A stretch of DNA of 64,000 bases from Variovorax sp. S12S4. Its GTDB lineage: Bacteria; Pseudomonadota; Gammaproteobacteria; Burkholderiales; Burkholderiaceae_C. Shown piece by piece: positions 1-9,271 of this stretch. The position numbers were made by a program, and so were the translations under genes. Each line of letters starts with the position of its first letter. The first letter of the stretch is position 1. The DNA lies in NCBI RefSeq assembly GCF_023195515.1, contig NZ_JALPKR020000002.1, positions 4,813,001 to 4,877,000 of the forward strand, written 5' to 3'. The notes beneath the pieces were generated by a model. The model worked only from the letters and a program-made list of their open reading frames with translations. It was not told the origin of the DNA and searched no databases.

Positions 1-258
1 CGCGGTAGCGATGGCCTCGGCGCGAATCGGCGCGCGATTGGCCAGGCTTGCGGTTGCAACCGGCACCCCGGCCGAAGCGCCTTCGGCATATGGGTCGGCG
101 TTGCGCGCCGCCTCCGCGGCCTGCACGCGCACGTCGGCGCGGCTCACCGTGGAACTGAACTGCAGCACGCCTTGATACTCCTCGGCACTGGCGCCTGAGG
201 CGGCAAACGAGACGAGCGACGTGGCGGCGATGGCAGTCAGAAGCTTTCGGGTGTTCAT
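1..258 (-). CDS. DUF4148 secreted protein, partial (3' end outside window)
   Basis: The reverse strand from an ATG at 258 encodes 86 residues and runs off the left edge. The start MNTRKLLTAIAATSLVSF is a hydrophobic signal peptide ending near ASGASAEE, followed by EYQGVLQFSSTVSRADV and a run of Ala-rich short helices. This is the pattern of DUF4148 proteins, small periplasmic proteins common in many copies in Comamonadaceae and of unknown function. AAGGAAACCACA lies just before the ATG as a ribosome site. The family call rests on pattern recognition only; the end of the protein is not visible. Confidence 0.7.
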   Translation of the reverse strand, partial: MNTRKLLTAIAATSLVSFAASGASAEEYQGVLQFSSTVSRADVRVQAAEAARNADPYAEGASAGVPVATASLANRAPIRAEAIATA

Positions 259-1429
259 TGTGGTTTCCTTCAACAACGGATCGAGCGGTACATCGACTGA
301 ACCGGTCTCACCCGGGTCTTATGCGATGAGTGGATTGGATCGGCCGCTTGTATCTCCGATGTGTCATGGGCCCGGCGTTTTGGACGCTCATGTATTCGGA
401 TCGACATCCGACACATTGGCATACAGAAATCGTGAGTTCGACTTGTCTAGCACTGCAGGCCAGCCACGCAAGACGGAGCGATCCGCCTGAGCGACGTCAC
501 CTACTGCATCGAGATCGTCATCGATGGCGTCGGCTGCGCTTATCGGAGCGCCGTAGATTGGCCGGAGCGGGCCACAGGTTCCAGTCGACGGACGATGAGT
601 CGTGATCGTTCAACCGTTGCGTGTTCTGCCAGCCGATTGCAATGCGAGACAGGAGGGATGCGGTTTCGCGGTATTCGGCGAGGCCCGACAAGCGGAGCGA
701 TTTCGTGGGCAGGCGATATTCCGGCCGCAGTCCCATTCGCCGTTGATTCGGCGAACCCCAGCTGCGCATTGCAAGGGAAACGGGGGCAGCCCTTCTTGAA
801 ATCATCGGGTATGAAAGGTGACAGTGGTCGGCATCGAGGCGTTTCCCTGAGCGTCCTTCTTCTCCTCAGCCTCTACCAGCGCCGAACCACTGTCGAGAGG
901 CAGTGTGCCCAGCTCACGTGAAGTCAGAGTGAACTCTGTGCAGGAGTTCTGTGAAACGATACTCCCCGTCTTGTTTCATGCAACCGATGCGCAATCCAGC
1001 CAGTTGGTTCTGTCAAGTCCACCATGAGGTGAGGCACCTCGCCTTGCTCTTCCGCTAGCTGACTTCGTCAGCACTAATGAAACGTGCGCCATGGCACATG
1101 GCCGACGAAAACGGCCTTCCAAGAACGGCCGGTTCCGGGCGCTGCTAACTTCGGCTTCCGGCCCAAAGCTCCGAGGCTGCGACCGGTTACAGTCGGCCAG
1201 AAGCGGACCTTCCAGTGAACCTCCTAATGACCGTTGAAAACACCTCGATTGTTGACGCCGTGGGCACCGACAAGGAGACCGGGGAATACCGGTCAGTCGC
1301 ACCGGTCGCTGAAGCGCGTGCGCACTGACCTCTGTTCCGGCAACAATGCCAAGAGCAGTCGTTATCGACCGCCATCAAAAAAGTGGCGCGTCGAGCCATC
1401 TTTCCTCCCATGAACCGGAGCAAATTCAC
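259..1429. other. long stretch without a convincing gene
   Basis: About 1.2 kb between the DUF4148 gene and the ABM monooxygenase. Several open frames cross it, but none has a ribosome site, a recognisable domain or coding-like amino-acid use. Around 1080-1215 there is a GC-rich stretch with CGGCC/GGCCG words such as 'ggccgttcttggaaggccg', which looks like dispersed non-coding repeat material. I see no RNA gene or insertion sequence here. Confidence 0.5.
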
Positions 1430-1762
1430 GTGACCACAATTGCCGAGAAGACAGGATTCGTCACCCTCATCAACGTCTTCACGGTCGAGCCTGCGAATCA
1501 ATCGGAGCTCCTCACGCTACTAGCACGCGCCACGGACACGTCCGTCCGCAACGTGCCGGGCTTCGTCTCCGCAGCTCTTCATCGCAGTGTCGACGGTACA
1601 AAAGTCACGATGTACGCGCAGTGGGAAAGCGCCGAGCACTACCAAGCGATGCGCTCAAACCCGGTGGCGTCACCATTCCTTGACCAGGCACTCGCCATAG
1701 CGAAGTTCGACCCCGGTATGTACGAGGTGGTCAAGGTCTTCTCTGCTCCACCCCAAAGCTAG
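1430..1762 (+). CDS. antibiotic biosynthesis monooxygenase (ABM) domain protein
   Basis: A 110-residue protein if it starts at the GTG at 1430, which has GGAG nine bases upstream (1417-1420). The reading frame is open further upstream, but that extension is not protein-like. The sequence FVTLINVFTVEPANQSELL, then RNVPGFVSAALHRSVDGT and YAQWESAEHYQAM, follows the ABM ferredoxin-like fold: a small beta-alpha-beta dimer used by cofactor-free monooxygenases and related stress enzymes. The substrate cannot be told. No operon partner is adjacent. Confidence 0.75.
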   Translation: MTTIAEKTGFVTLINVFTVEPANQSELLTLLARATDTSVRNVPGFVSAALHRSVDGTKVTMYAQWESAEHYQAMRSNPVASPFLDQALAIAKFDPGMYEVVKVFSAPPQS

Positions 1763-1963
1763 CGGGCGTTGATACCGCCGCGATACTGTGGAAAGTCGCT
1801 TATCAGCTGTGCAGGTTTTGGCTGCAGTCGGCCATGAGCGTTCCTTCGAATGTGAGAGCAGAATTCATTCACTGGCGGGGATGCTCCCGACCACAAACGC
1901 GCGCTCACCATACGATTCCTGCCGTGCGCTCGGCGAGTCTGCGCTGCGTCCGCTTGAGTCGAT

Positions 1964-2236
1964 CTACGGAGCGAATCCGCCGAACCGCCAAAAAGCTCGC
2001 AATATCAAGTTCTCGACGAACCACCATTGCCCGATCAGAAGGCCAATAGTCACGCCCGCTACAGCACTCCATGTTCGGCCGGTCCTTTTAAGAACCATGA
2101 CGGCAAAAAAGCAACTCAAGATTCCAAGTAGCGACAGGAAAAGATAGTACCTTTCCGCTGCCCAGAACGTCTTGTACGCCAAAAATGTCAGCAGCGAAGC
2201 GCAGACAAAGGGCCCCCACAGCCTGAGACTTTTCAT
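1964..2236 (-). CDS. small three-helix membrane protein, candidate immunity to the RHS toxin
   Basis: A 90-residue protein that is almost entirely membrane: hydrophobic segments at about residues 5-22, 30-50 and 55-80, with short charged loops. I do not recognise a family. Its ATG (2236-2234) overlaps the last codons of the RHS gene in an ATGA arrangement, so the two are translationally coupled. A tiny orphan gene fused this way to the toxin end of a polymorphic toxin is the classic position of an immunity gene. An integral membrane immunity protein would suit a toxin that attacks phospholipids. Immunity function is inference. Confidence 0.6.
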   Translation of the reverse strand: MKSLRLWGPFVCASLLTFLAYKTFWAAERYYLFLSLLGILSCFFAVMVLKRTGRTWSAVAGVTIGLLIGQWWFVENLILRAFWRFGGFAP

Positions 2237-5200
2237 TGCCTGAAGCTGCCTATTGCGGAGTCTCTATATGCACGACTGTCCGCTTCAGTACCGGGCCTTG
2301 GAGGCTGCGGCCAGTCCCTCGGGTTGTCCGGTAAGCGCTGTAGTTCATCCACCATTGTCCTGTCGCAGCCCGCTCGGCAGGCCCTGTTCGAACCACATGA
2401 CACATAGCACATGTCGTGTCGTTGATAGCATGCGTCTCCGCTGTCCGTGGGTGGCGCGTTGCCAACAGGGTTGCCGCCGCATGAGTACTGCCCGCCGCTC
2501 CAACATTTTCCACCCCAGTTTCCATTGGAAGGCCCATTCAAAAGGCTTCTGCCGCCCGACATGTTCAGGTAGCTGGTGCTGTCCAGCCCAAGCGGATCGG
2601 CAAAGCTTAGCGGATTCGCATCCACATACCCAAACCGATTCCACCCGCCATCCAGTCCGATTGGGTCCGGCTGGCTGTACCGCCCCGTCTTCGCGTCATA
2701 GCTCCGGTAGTAGTTGTAGAACAAGCCACTCTCGTCATCCGCATACTGCCCCGGATACCGCAGCTTGAACTTGACCTCCGAGATGTTCGTGGTGCCCGGA
2801 TTCGGCGTCGTTTCGAGGTTCGCGAACCTGTTCTTCGCGATCGTCGGCCTGTCCTCCCCGAACGCGCTGTAGCTCCACTGCCAGACCGCCTGGCCATCGG
2901 CATTGCTGAGCTTCCTCGGCGTATTCAGGTGATCGCTGTGCACCGCATAGGTGGCACCGTCGATCACCGCCGCAACCGGCACCGGCCCGTTCGCCGTCGG
3001 CAGATAGATGTACTGCGCCTGCCCGGCGCTGTTCGCGCCGCCGCTGCCCACTTCCGCGATCAGCGTGCCGTTCTCGTCGTAGACATAGGCATACCCCAAG
3101 TGCTCCGCCTCGACCGTGGCCGGGCTCCACAGCTTCGTGAAGAACGCCACCAGGCTGCTCCAGAAGCCGGGATCGTTCTCGTCCCCCTGGCTCGGCGGGT
3201 ACAGCGGCTCGGTCTTGAACACCCGCTGGCCCAGCGCGTTGTGCGCGTAGCGCGTGGTCGGGCTCACGTCGGTGGCGCCGGTGGTGGCCGTGGCCAGGCG
3301 GCCTTCGGCGTCGTAGCCGTAACTCCTGAGGCCATCGCTCAAAAGATCGCCGTTGGCGTTGTAGCCATAGGCCACGCTGGTGCCGCTGCTGCCGTTGATC
3401 GTCTGGCTGAAGCCCGCCAGGCGGTTGGCACCGGGCAGCAAGGTGTAGCTGCGATTGGTGGTCTGTCCCGCCAGAAGGCGGGTACTGGCGGTGCGGTTGC
3501 CATTGGCGTCGTAGCCGAAGCTGGCACTGTCGGCCGTGGTCGCGAAACTGGTGATGCGGCCGGTGGCGCTGTAGCCGATGCTCCAGGTGATGTCGGCCGC
3601 GGCGATGGTGCTCTGGCTCGGATCGCTGTCGGCCGGGCCAAACAGGTTCTGCGTGAGGCTGCCGATGCGCCCTGCCCCATCGTAGGTGTAGCTGCTGAAC
3701 TCGGTCTGGGTCAGCCGCGCGGCGCTGTCGTAGCTGCGGCTGGCGGCGAGCTTCGGTGTGGTGCTGGTGAAGGCCCAGTTCCAACCGGTGGGCTGGCCCA
3801 AGGCGTTCCAGGTGACGGCAGCCAGGAGCGGCGCGCCATTCCAGTCGAGTTGCACAAGGCGGCCGGTCGTGTCGTAGACATGGTTCAGCACGCCGGTCAA
3901 CGGGTAGGTGATGCTCGCGAGCTGGCCGGTGGCGCTGTTGTAGCTGTAGGCGACCTGCTGCACGCTGGCGTTGGCCAAGGTCTGCTTCTTGAGCGTGACG
4001 CGGCCATGGATGTCGCGCGTGTACTCGGTGGTGCCGCTGCGATCGAGGATCTCCGACAGGTAGCCCTTGCTGTTGGCGCTCAGGTCGTAGCGCAGCGTGG
4101 TGGTCTTGCCATCGGCGAACACGAGGCCAGTGGGCCGACCCAGGGCGTCCCGGGTCACGGTGGTGGCTTGGCCCAGTGCATCCGTGATCTGGCTGGGCAG
4201 GCCGAGGCTGTCGTACTGCGTGCCGCGCGGGCCGATGTCGGCGCTGGACTCGGCCGTGGCGTTGCCCAGCGCGTCGCGGTTGTAGCTGGTGGCCACGGCG
4301 TTGAAGTCGCTGGCCTGGGTCACGGCATCCAGCGCGTTGTAGCCAAGGCTGGTGCTGGCGTTCGCCGCATCGGTGATGGTCTTGACCCGCCGCAGCGCAT
4401 CCAGACCCCAGCTGGTGCTCTGGTTCAGTCCATTGGTCTGCGCGATGCGGTCGCCGTTGGCGTCGTAGCTGAAGCTCTCGGTCTGGCTGCCACCCTCGAC
4501 CTGGGTCGCAACGCGGTTCAGCTTGTTGATCGTGCGCGCCGTCGTCCACGCGATCGAGCCCGCGCTGTTGAGGATCTGCTCTGTCAGCCGGTTGCCGGCC
4601 GGGTCCAGCGTGTAGGAGCCGCTCTCGCCGCGGTTGTTGCTCCAGCCCGTCAGGCGTTGCGCGGCGTCGTAGGTGTAGGTGGTGACCAGCCCAGTCGGCA
4701 GCGAGGTGGTCGCAATCGTGCCGGTGGTGTTGTAGGTGAAGGCCGTCGTCTGGCCAGGGCCGGTTCCCACCGTGCGCGAGAGCAGGCGATCGCGCGCATC
4801 CCAGGTGAACGTGGTGACCAGCCCGTTCGGGTCGGTCTGGCTCGTGAGGCGGTTGGCGGTGTCGTAGGTGTACGCGGTGACATGGCCCAGCGCATTGGTC
4901 GCGCTCTGCACATTGCCGCGGGTGTCGTACGCATAGGTGGTCACGGCGCCGTTCGGCTCGGTTTGCGTGTGAACCAGGCCTTCGGGGGTGTAGGTCCGCT
5001 GGCTCGTGCGCGCCGTGCCGGAGGTGCCACCGGTGTCGGCGACGGTCTCCGTGAGCAGCCGGCCGTTGGTGTCGTAGGTATAGGCCGTGTCCCGGCCTGC
5101 CTGGGCGACCAGCGTGGGCACGGGCAGCGTGGCGTCCCAGGTCGTGGCGATCGCTCTTTGCTCGGGCGTGCCGAGCGCTTCCGTGCGCGAGGCCTCCAGG

Positions 5201-6603
5201 CCTCGGGTGTTGTAGGTGAAGCTGGTGACGCTGCCGGTGGCGCTGGTCTGGCTGGCCAGCAGGCCTCGGGTGTCGTAGGTGAACGAGGAGTTGCTCGCTG
5301 GGCATCCCGGCGCCGGTTCGCCCTGGATCTGCGAGATGCGCTTGACGCCGTTGACGATGACGTAGTGGTAGGTCGTGGCCCGGCCCACAGGGTCAGTGAC
5401 GGTGGTGGTGCCGTTGGCGTTGTAGGCGACCTGCGTGAGGCCGGCATTGCCGGCATGCGTGGTGCTCGTGGCGCGGCCCAGGGTGTCGTAGGTGTAGGTG
5501 GCGAAGCGCACGCCCAACTCGTCGGTCACGCCCGTGAGAAAGCGCGTGTGGGTCGGGTTCTCGTAGTGGTAGGTGCGGGTCGTCACGTCCGCGCCGGCGG
5601 TCTTGACGGCGGACACGAGCCGGTTGGCCGTGTCGTAGTTGTACGCGACGCTGAAGTTGGGCGTGGTCAGCGTGCGCGGCTGGAAATGGGCATCCTCGGT
5701 GTAGCTCAGGCTGTTGCCGAAGCCGTCCGCCACGGTCACGGCGCCATTGGTGCCATAGGTCAGGATGTGCTGCCAACCGTAGGGATGGGCCTGCTTGGTC
5801 AGGCGCCCCGCGGCATTGAACTCGTACTGGATGTTGTCCTGGTCGACATAGCGCCAGCCGGTGCCGACCTGCGAGAGCGTGCCGAGTTCGTCCGCATCGG
5901 GGGTGATGGTCGAGCCGCTGCGCGCAAAGGGCGACTCGCGGCCGTTGGCGTGCAGGAGCACGACTTCGGTTGCGCTGATCCGCAGCCGCGTGGCGTAGGT
6001 GTACCGCCAGTAGCCATCGGCGCTGTTGAAGATGCGGGCGAACCTGAGCGGGAAGTGCGCTGAGGCGCTGCGGAAGTCTTCCTCTTCCTGCACCTTGTTG
6101 CCCATCGCGAAGTTGATGGGGTTGCCGGTGCACGACTGCGGTCCGTTGCGTTCGGTGCCGTCGCCCTTGTTCTTGCGCGGCGCCAGATCGGTGGTGTCGT
6201 AGTACACCGTCATGTAGTCCGATGCACCGCACCCGCCGACGCTGCCGGACACCGCGAGGTAGTTGGGGCCCTCGCGCAGCGTTACCGGGACGCCGCGGCC
6301 TTCGAGGAACGAGACGACGGCTGTGAAGGAGCCCGAGTAGCTGAAGAACGGGGAACCATTGAGCGTCGCGGTCACGGTGCCGGCGTCGCCCGTGGTCGCG
6401 TCCCCTCCTCCCGTGCCGTACACCGTGATGTTGGGTGACGTGACCTTCGCGCCCTTGCTGGGCGAAGTGAAGCTCAGGGAGCAGCCGGCGTGAGCCCAGC
6501 CAGAGGCGCCCAGCAGCGCGACGGCCGTGGCGGTGGACAACGCCAACCGTTGGATTCGGGTACGCAGGCGGCTGCCGTGCACGGCATCCATGTCGTTACG
6601 CAT
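2233..6603 (-). CDS. exported RHS-repeat protein with phospholipase A2-like C-terminal toxin domain
   Basis: A 1456-residue protein. The ATG at 6603 has GAGGGAG five bases upstream. Residues 1-40 form a Sec signal peptide ending AHA-GC. A DUF6531-like segment (about 150-230, including PLRFARIFNSADG) is followed by more than twenty YD repeats such as TYTYDAAQRL and the RHS core end RYSQPDPIGLDGG...NPLSFADPLGL. After this cleavage-type motif come about 120 variable residues containing YSCGG, then PPTDSGDACYQRHDMCY with the His1396-Asp1397 pair, and further cysteines. This matches the Ca-loop and C-x-x-x-H-D-x-C-Y active site of secreted phospholipase A2. RHS tips deliver toxins between cells, so a membrane-lipid-cleaving toxin is likely. 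No PAAR or TcB/VgrG-type domain is present; export is by signal peptide. Confidence 0.85.
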   Translation of the reverse strand: MRNDMDAVHGSRLRTRIQRLALSTATAVALLGASGWAHAGCSLSFTSPSKGAKVTSPNITVYGTGGGDATTGDAGTVTATLNGSPFFSYSGSFTAVVSFLEGRGVPVTLREGPNYLAVSGSVGGCGASDYMTVYYDTTDLAPRKNKGDGTERNGPQSCTGNPINFAMGNKVQEEEDFRSASAHFPLRFARIFNSADGYWRYTYATRLRISATEVVLLHANGRESPFARSGSTITPDADELGTLSQVGTGWRYVDQDNIQYEFNAAGRLTKQAHPYGWQHILTYGTNGAVTVADGFGNSLSYTEDAHFQPRTLTTPNFSVAYNYDTANRLVSAVKTAGADVTTRTYHYENPTHTRFLTGVTDELGVRFATYTYDTLGRATSTTHAGNAGLTQVAYNANGTTTVTDPVGRATTYHYVIVNGVKRISQIQGEPAPGCPASNSSFTYDTRGLLASQTSATGSVTSFTYNTRGLEASRTEALGTPEQRAIATTWDATLPVPTLVAQAGRDTAYTYDTNGRLLTETVADTGGTSGTARTSQRTYTPEGLVHTQTEPNGAVTTYAYDTRGNVQSATNALGHVTAYTYDTANRLTSQTDPNGLVTTFTWDARDRLLSRTVGTGPGQTTAFTYNTTGTIATTSLPTGLVTTYTYDAAQRLTGWSNNRGESGSYTLDPAGNRLTEQILNSAGSIAWTTARTINKLNRVATQVEGGSQTESFSYDANGDRIAQTNGLNQSTSWGLDALRRVKTITDAANASTSLGYNALDAVTQASDFNAVATSYNRDALGNATAESSADIGPRGTQYDSLGLPSQITDALGQATTVTRDALGRPTGLVFADGKTTTLRYDLSANSKGYLSEILDRSGTTEYTRDIHGRVTLKKQTLANASVQQVAYSYNSATGQLASITYPLTGVLNHVYDTTGRLVQLDWNGAPLLAAVTWNALGQPTGWNWAFTSTTPKLAASRSYDSAARLTQTEFSSYTYDGAGRIGSLTQNLFGPADSDPSQSTIAAADITWSIGYSATGRITSFATTADSASFGYDANGNRTASTRLLAGQTTNRSYTLLPGANRLAGFSQTINGSSGTSVAYGYNANGDLLSDGLRSYGYDAEGRLATATTGATDVSPTTRYAHNALGQRVFKTEPLYPPSQGDENDPGFWSSLVAFFTKLWSPATVEAEHLGYAYVYDENGTLIAEVGSGGANSAGQAQYIYLPTANGPVPVAAVIDGATYAVHSDHLNTPRKLSNADGQAVWQWSYSAFGEDRPTIAKNRFANLETTPNPGTTNISEVKFKLRYPGQYADDESGLFYNYYRSYDAKTGRYSQPDPIGLDGGWNRFGYVDANPLSFADPLGLDSTSYLNMSGGRSLLNGPSNGNWGGKCWSGGQYSCGGNPVGNAPPTDSGDACYQRHDMCYVSCGSNRACRAGCDRTMVDELQRLPDNPRDWPQPPRPGTEADSRAYRDSAIGSFRQ

Positions 6604-7104
6604 ACGGACTCCCTCGTTAATTCGTTTGAATTAATTGCATTGCCGAGAATGGCAATTGCTGGAAGCGAGCGTAACGACATGTCTTCACATGTAATTGAAT
6701 GTCCCTTTGTGGACCCCTAGATTACTGAGCAAAAGAATTAATTCGCCGTGAATGTCATAGAACTTAGGTGGTCGATTGGAAAGAAATCGTTCCGGCTCGA
6801 AGCCTCGTGGGCGGACCGGAATGGCATGCGGGGGACGGCGAACGGTGCTTACTGCAGGTAGTGCGCCCCACACTGCCCGAATGCTAATAGTTGGTCGACG
6901 CTAGTACGTTCGCGACCTTGGCGAGCGCTCACGGTGAAGTGAACTCCGCAACAGTCAGGCGTCAGGTCCTTATCGCCGTGTTCAGCTGAATTGCGGATTC
7001 CTGCCAACGCAGGCCCCGTGCTGGGAGTGCAATGCCGTGCCAATCGCACCTGATTTCGAACTCCCATGGCGCCGGCACTTTGGGCGTGGCCTGCAGAGAT
7101 GCCA

Positions 7105-7373
7105 GGGTGGGTAATAGACGGTTCGGACCGGAATGAACAGGGTGGGTGGGTAAAAGACGGCGTCCGTCGACCTGAAAAGACCCACGCGTTAACTCAGGAA
7201 GGGGTTAAGGGACTGAAAAGACGTCAATTCGGCCCTCCCCTGCCAGTCCAACCCGTCTATTACCCACCCTTGGCCGGCTCTCACGAGAAAAGGATGGTCA
7301 GATTCCGTCGAATACCCACCGCTGTCTTGAACGTGCCTGACTCGGTACCACCATTTCCGTCGATTACCCACCC
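7105..7373. repeat. five-copy 17-bp repeat cluster in inverted arrangement, MITE-like
   Basis: The consensus is GGGTGGGTAATNGACGG. Direct copies lie at 7105-7121 and 7144-7160. Inverted copies lie at 7253-7269, 7305-7321 and 7357-7373. The outer copies face each other like terminal inverted repeats, with extra subterminal copies inside. Families with several transposase-binding sites per end (IS21, Tn7-like) look like this. There is no transposase between the ends, so a deletion derivative or MITE is a reasonable reading. I find no clear target duplication. The copies do not match the repeats flanking the nearby tniA gene. Confidence 0.6.
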
Positions 7374-7560
7374 AACAGCTGCTCCTAATCTTCCGGCATG
7401 GGCATGGCGATCCGCGGTTTCAACTGCACTAGAGATCTTCCGTCTGATCTGCGCAAGGCTGCTGCTGATCCGTCAGGACGGCCCTGCCCGGCGAGCTTCT
7501 TGTTTTCTCTCGCGGTCACCTGCGAGGTATAGACCGCACTGCGAATTGTCTGATAAAGAT

Positions 7561-7660
7561 GTCGATGAATGCGGCGGTCATCGCCTCCCGCACCTGATCA
7601 AGCCCTTCGATCCGATGGAGCTTTTGGACGTTCTCGAACGACGAGCGGCGATCGCCGCGG
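7561..7660 (+). pseudogene. possible response-regulator receiver fragment
   Basis: One frame reads DVDECGGHRLPHLIKPFDPMEL then LDVLERRAAI. This resembles the end of a receiver domain, where an invariant Lys-Pro (here KPFDPMELL) precedes the last helix. No phospho-acceptor aspartate region or downstream output domain is found nearby, so at most it is a decayed remnant. Chance similarity is possible. Confidence 0.25.
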
Positions 7661-7734
7661 CCGTCGCCCCTGACGTCTCACCACCATGCTGCAGCCGCCC
7701 CCGCGAGGACGTCAAGGAACGGTGTGACCTCGAG

Positions 7735-8361
7735 CTACATGGATGATTGACTTATGTGTTCCGTTGTCCAACACCCGTCCGCGTAGCAGATCTCAAGCCG
7801 TTCGACATTGAGGATCGGGTACTTGGCGTTGAACGGCCAGAAGTGGGCCATTCGCTGCCTAGAGCTCCATCCCGGGTGCAACAACGAAACGCGGACAGCC
7901 TGCATGAACTGACCGTGGCTGAAGGCATAGACAAGCGACTGCGGTGGGAGCTTCTGCAGCCACCCCAAGGTGGACTCGACGCGGCCAAGCAACGTGTCGA
8001 AACTTTCTGCGGTTGGACCGTCACGGTACGCCGGATCAGCCGTCTGCCAGTAAGCCTCGATGTGCGGTAGCCGCTCCGCGCGCGAGGTGCCGTTCCAGCG
8101 GCTCGGCTCCAGGTAAGTGAACTCCTCCATGGGAAGGATCTCGACAGGCACCTGCGGGAAGCGGTCGATGGTGGGCTGCGCCGTCAAGCGCGTGCGCAAG
8201 TACGGAGACAATGCGATCAACGTAGGAGTTTGCGCCCAAGCGGTGGCCATCCGTGCGGCCTGGTCATGGCCCGTCGGGGTCAATTCGAGTTTAGAAAGGT
8301 CGAAACTCGGCTGGCCGGCATTGCCGGTACTTTCGCCATGACGGATGAAGATCACTTGCAT
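7735..8361 (-). CDS. histidine phosphatase family protein
   Basis: 208 residues from the ATG at 8361. The frame stays open upstream, but that part is arginine-rich and not protein-like, whereas MQVIFIRHGESTGNAG is the textbook start of the family. Catalytic His8 sits in RHGES; a second His follows in LVYAFSHGQFMQAVR. Family members transfer phosphate through the first histidine and include phosphoglycerate mutases, SixA-type phosphatases and others. The substrate cannot be assigned. The gene stands alone; no convincing Shine-Dalgarno sequence precedes the start. Confidence 0.8.
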   Translation of the reverse strand: MQVIFIRHGESTGNAGQPSFDLSKLELTPTGHDQAARMATAWAQTPTLIALSPYLRTRLTAQPTIDRFPQVPVEILPMEEFTYLEPSRWNGTSRAERLPHIEAYWQTADPAYRDGPTAESFDTLLGRVESTLGWLQKLPPQSLVYAFSHGQFMQAVRVSLLHPGWSSRQRMAHFWPFNAKYPILNVERLEICYADGCWTTEHISQSSM

Positions 8362-8670
8362 GCGCCATTGTCTCTTGGCATGGCGCTGCGCACGGCGCAG
8401 ACCCCGTGCGCGCAGCGATCCGGTCAATTCAAAGACATGCGTCCGACGCATTCGCGCGCGAAGACGAACGGCAGTGTTCCAGTCCAAACTACACCCGAGT
8501 GATCGTGATGGATGCATACGCATGTAGTGGCGCACGGACTCAGGTCCCGAGGCCTGTGCCATCACAAGGGGGTGCATTCCCTTGTCCCGTGCCAAACGCT
8601 GGAGAGCCGCTCCGCGGGCGAACCGAAGTCAGCCCCTGAGCAAAAAGCGACCTGAAGCGCCAGATGATGC

Positions 8671-9141
8671 TTAGCGCGCAGCGGTGCCGATCTTGTTGCG
8701 CCCGTCAGGCATGCCGGTGGACTCGAGGGGTTCTGCCTCCAGTCTTTGGGCTTGCCTGAGCGCCAGCGTTCGGTTCGAAAATATCGACTGCAGCGTGGCC
8801 GGCTCGAACCGGGTTCGCGTCAGCCGGCTGACGAGTTCTGAATTCACTTCCACCCGGAAGTCGAAAAAGTACCCGAGCAGCACTTCGACGGGGATCGACG
8901 CCTCCCCTGCCTCACCCTTGCCGTCCAGAATCCTGTAGATCAGCGCGAGCGGTGCGGCGGCACTGATGGCCGCAACCGAGGGGGCGTCCGTGTCAACCGA
9001 ATCGGCCAGCTCGAGATCCCGGGCGATCAGCCTGAGCCAGCGGTCCGGCAAGTTCGCGGGAAGTGCAGCCTCGGGCGGTTGGCTGAGGATTTCTTGCTCG
9101 AGAAGGCCAAGATCCGTCATCGGAAGCGGCGTATCGTTCAT
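8671..9141 (-). CDS. hypothetical protein paired with divergent XRE regulator
   Basis: A 156-residue soluble acidic protein starting MNDTPLPMTDLGLLEQEI. I see no signal peptide, membrane helix or known motif. Helical, leucine-rich stretches run through it, and the C-terminus (about 115-156) is charged. It is transcribed away from the XRE gene at 9272 across a 130-base gap containing a palindrome, so the two may share regulation. Function unknown. Confidence 0.55.
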   Translation of the reverse strand: MNDTPLPMTDLGLLEQEILSQPPEAALPANLPDRWLRLIARDLELADSVDTDAPSVAAISAAAPLALIYRILDGKGEAGEASIPVEVLLGYFFDFRVEVNSELVSRLTRTRFEPATLQSIFSNRTLALRQAQRLEAEPLESTGMPDGRNKIGTAAR

Positions 9142-9223
9142 TCCTATGCCCCCAGGTCTATGCGGTGAACAGAGGCGGTCGCTTGGCCCGTTGAAAAATG
9201 ATGGGCTTCCAAGCAGACTGACG

Positions 9224-9256
9224 GCATATATGCTGTGGTCAAAAAGATAGCATATT
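9224..9256. promoter_or_regulatory. candidate operator between hypothetical gene and XRE gene
   Basis: A perfect 10-bp palindrome GCATATATGC (9224-9233) is followed 15 bases later by AGCATATT (9249-9256), a near repeat of the same core. It lies just before the XRE start at 9272, where autoregulatory operators of small HTH repressors are usually found. The role is inferred from position only. Confidence 0.35.
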
Positions 9257-9271
9257 CGGCACCCTCACCGG

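Larger units (their letters stand above)
6604..7734. other. intergenic region upstream of the RHS gene
   Basis: About 1.1 kb without an intact gene. 6604-6760 is AT-rich (runs such as aattcgtttgaattaattgc) and probably holds the RHS promoter, though I cannot fix the boxes. 7105-7373 contains a cluster of five 17-bp repeats listed separately. 7561-7660 contains a short response-regulator-like remnant. Other open frames here look like chance. Confidence 0.5.

Noticed and set aside
518..1302. Open frames of about 95-108 codons in 518-805, 595-921 and 976-1302
   Set aside because: No ribosome site, no motif, low-complexity or basic composition; region looks non-coding.
2735..6063. Very long open frames (up to about 1000 codons) antisense to or out of frame with the RHS gene
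   Set aside because: They mirror the RHS repeats, are Arg/Ala/Gly/His-rich, and carry no domains or ribosome sites. The RHS frame has clear YD repeats, a signal peptide and core motifs.
7105..7373. CRISPR array
   Set aside because: Copies are only 17 bp, occur in both orientations and have unequal spacing; no cas genes.
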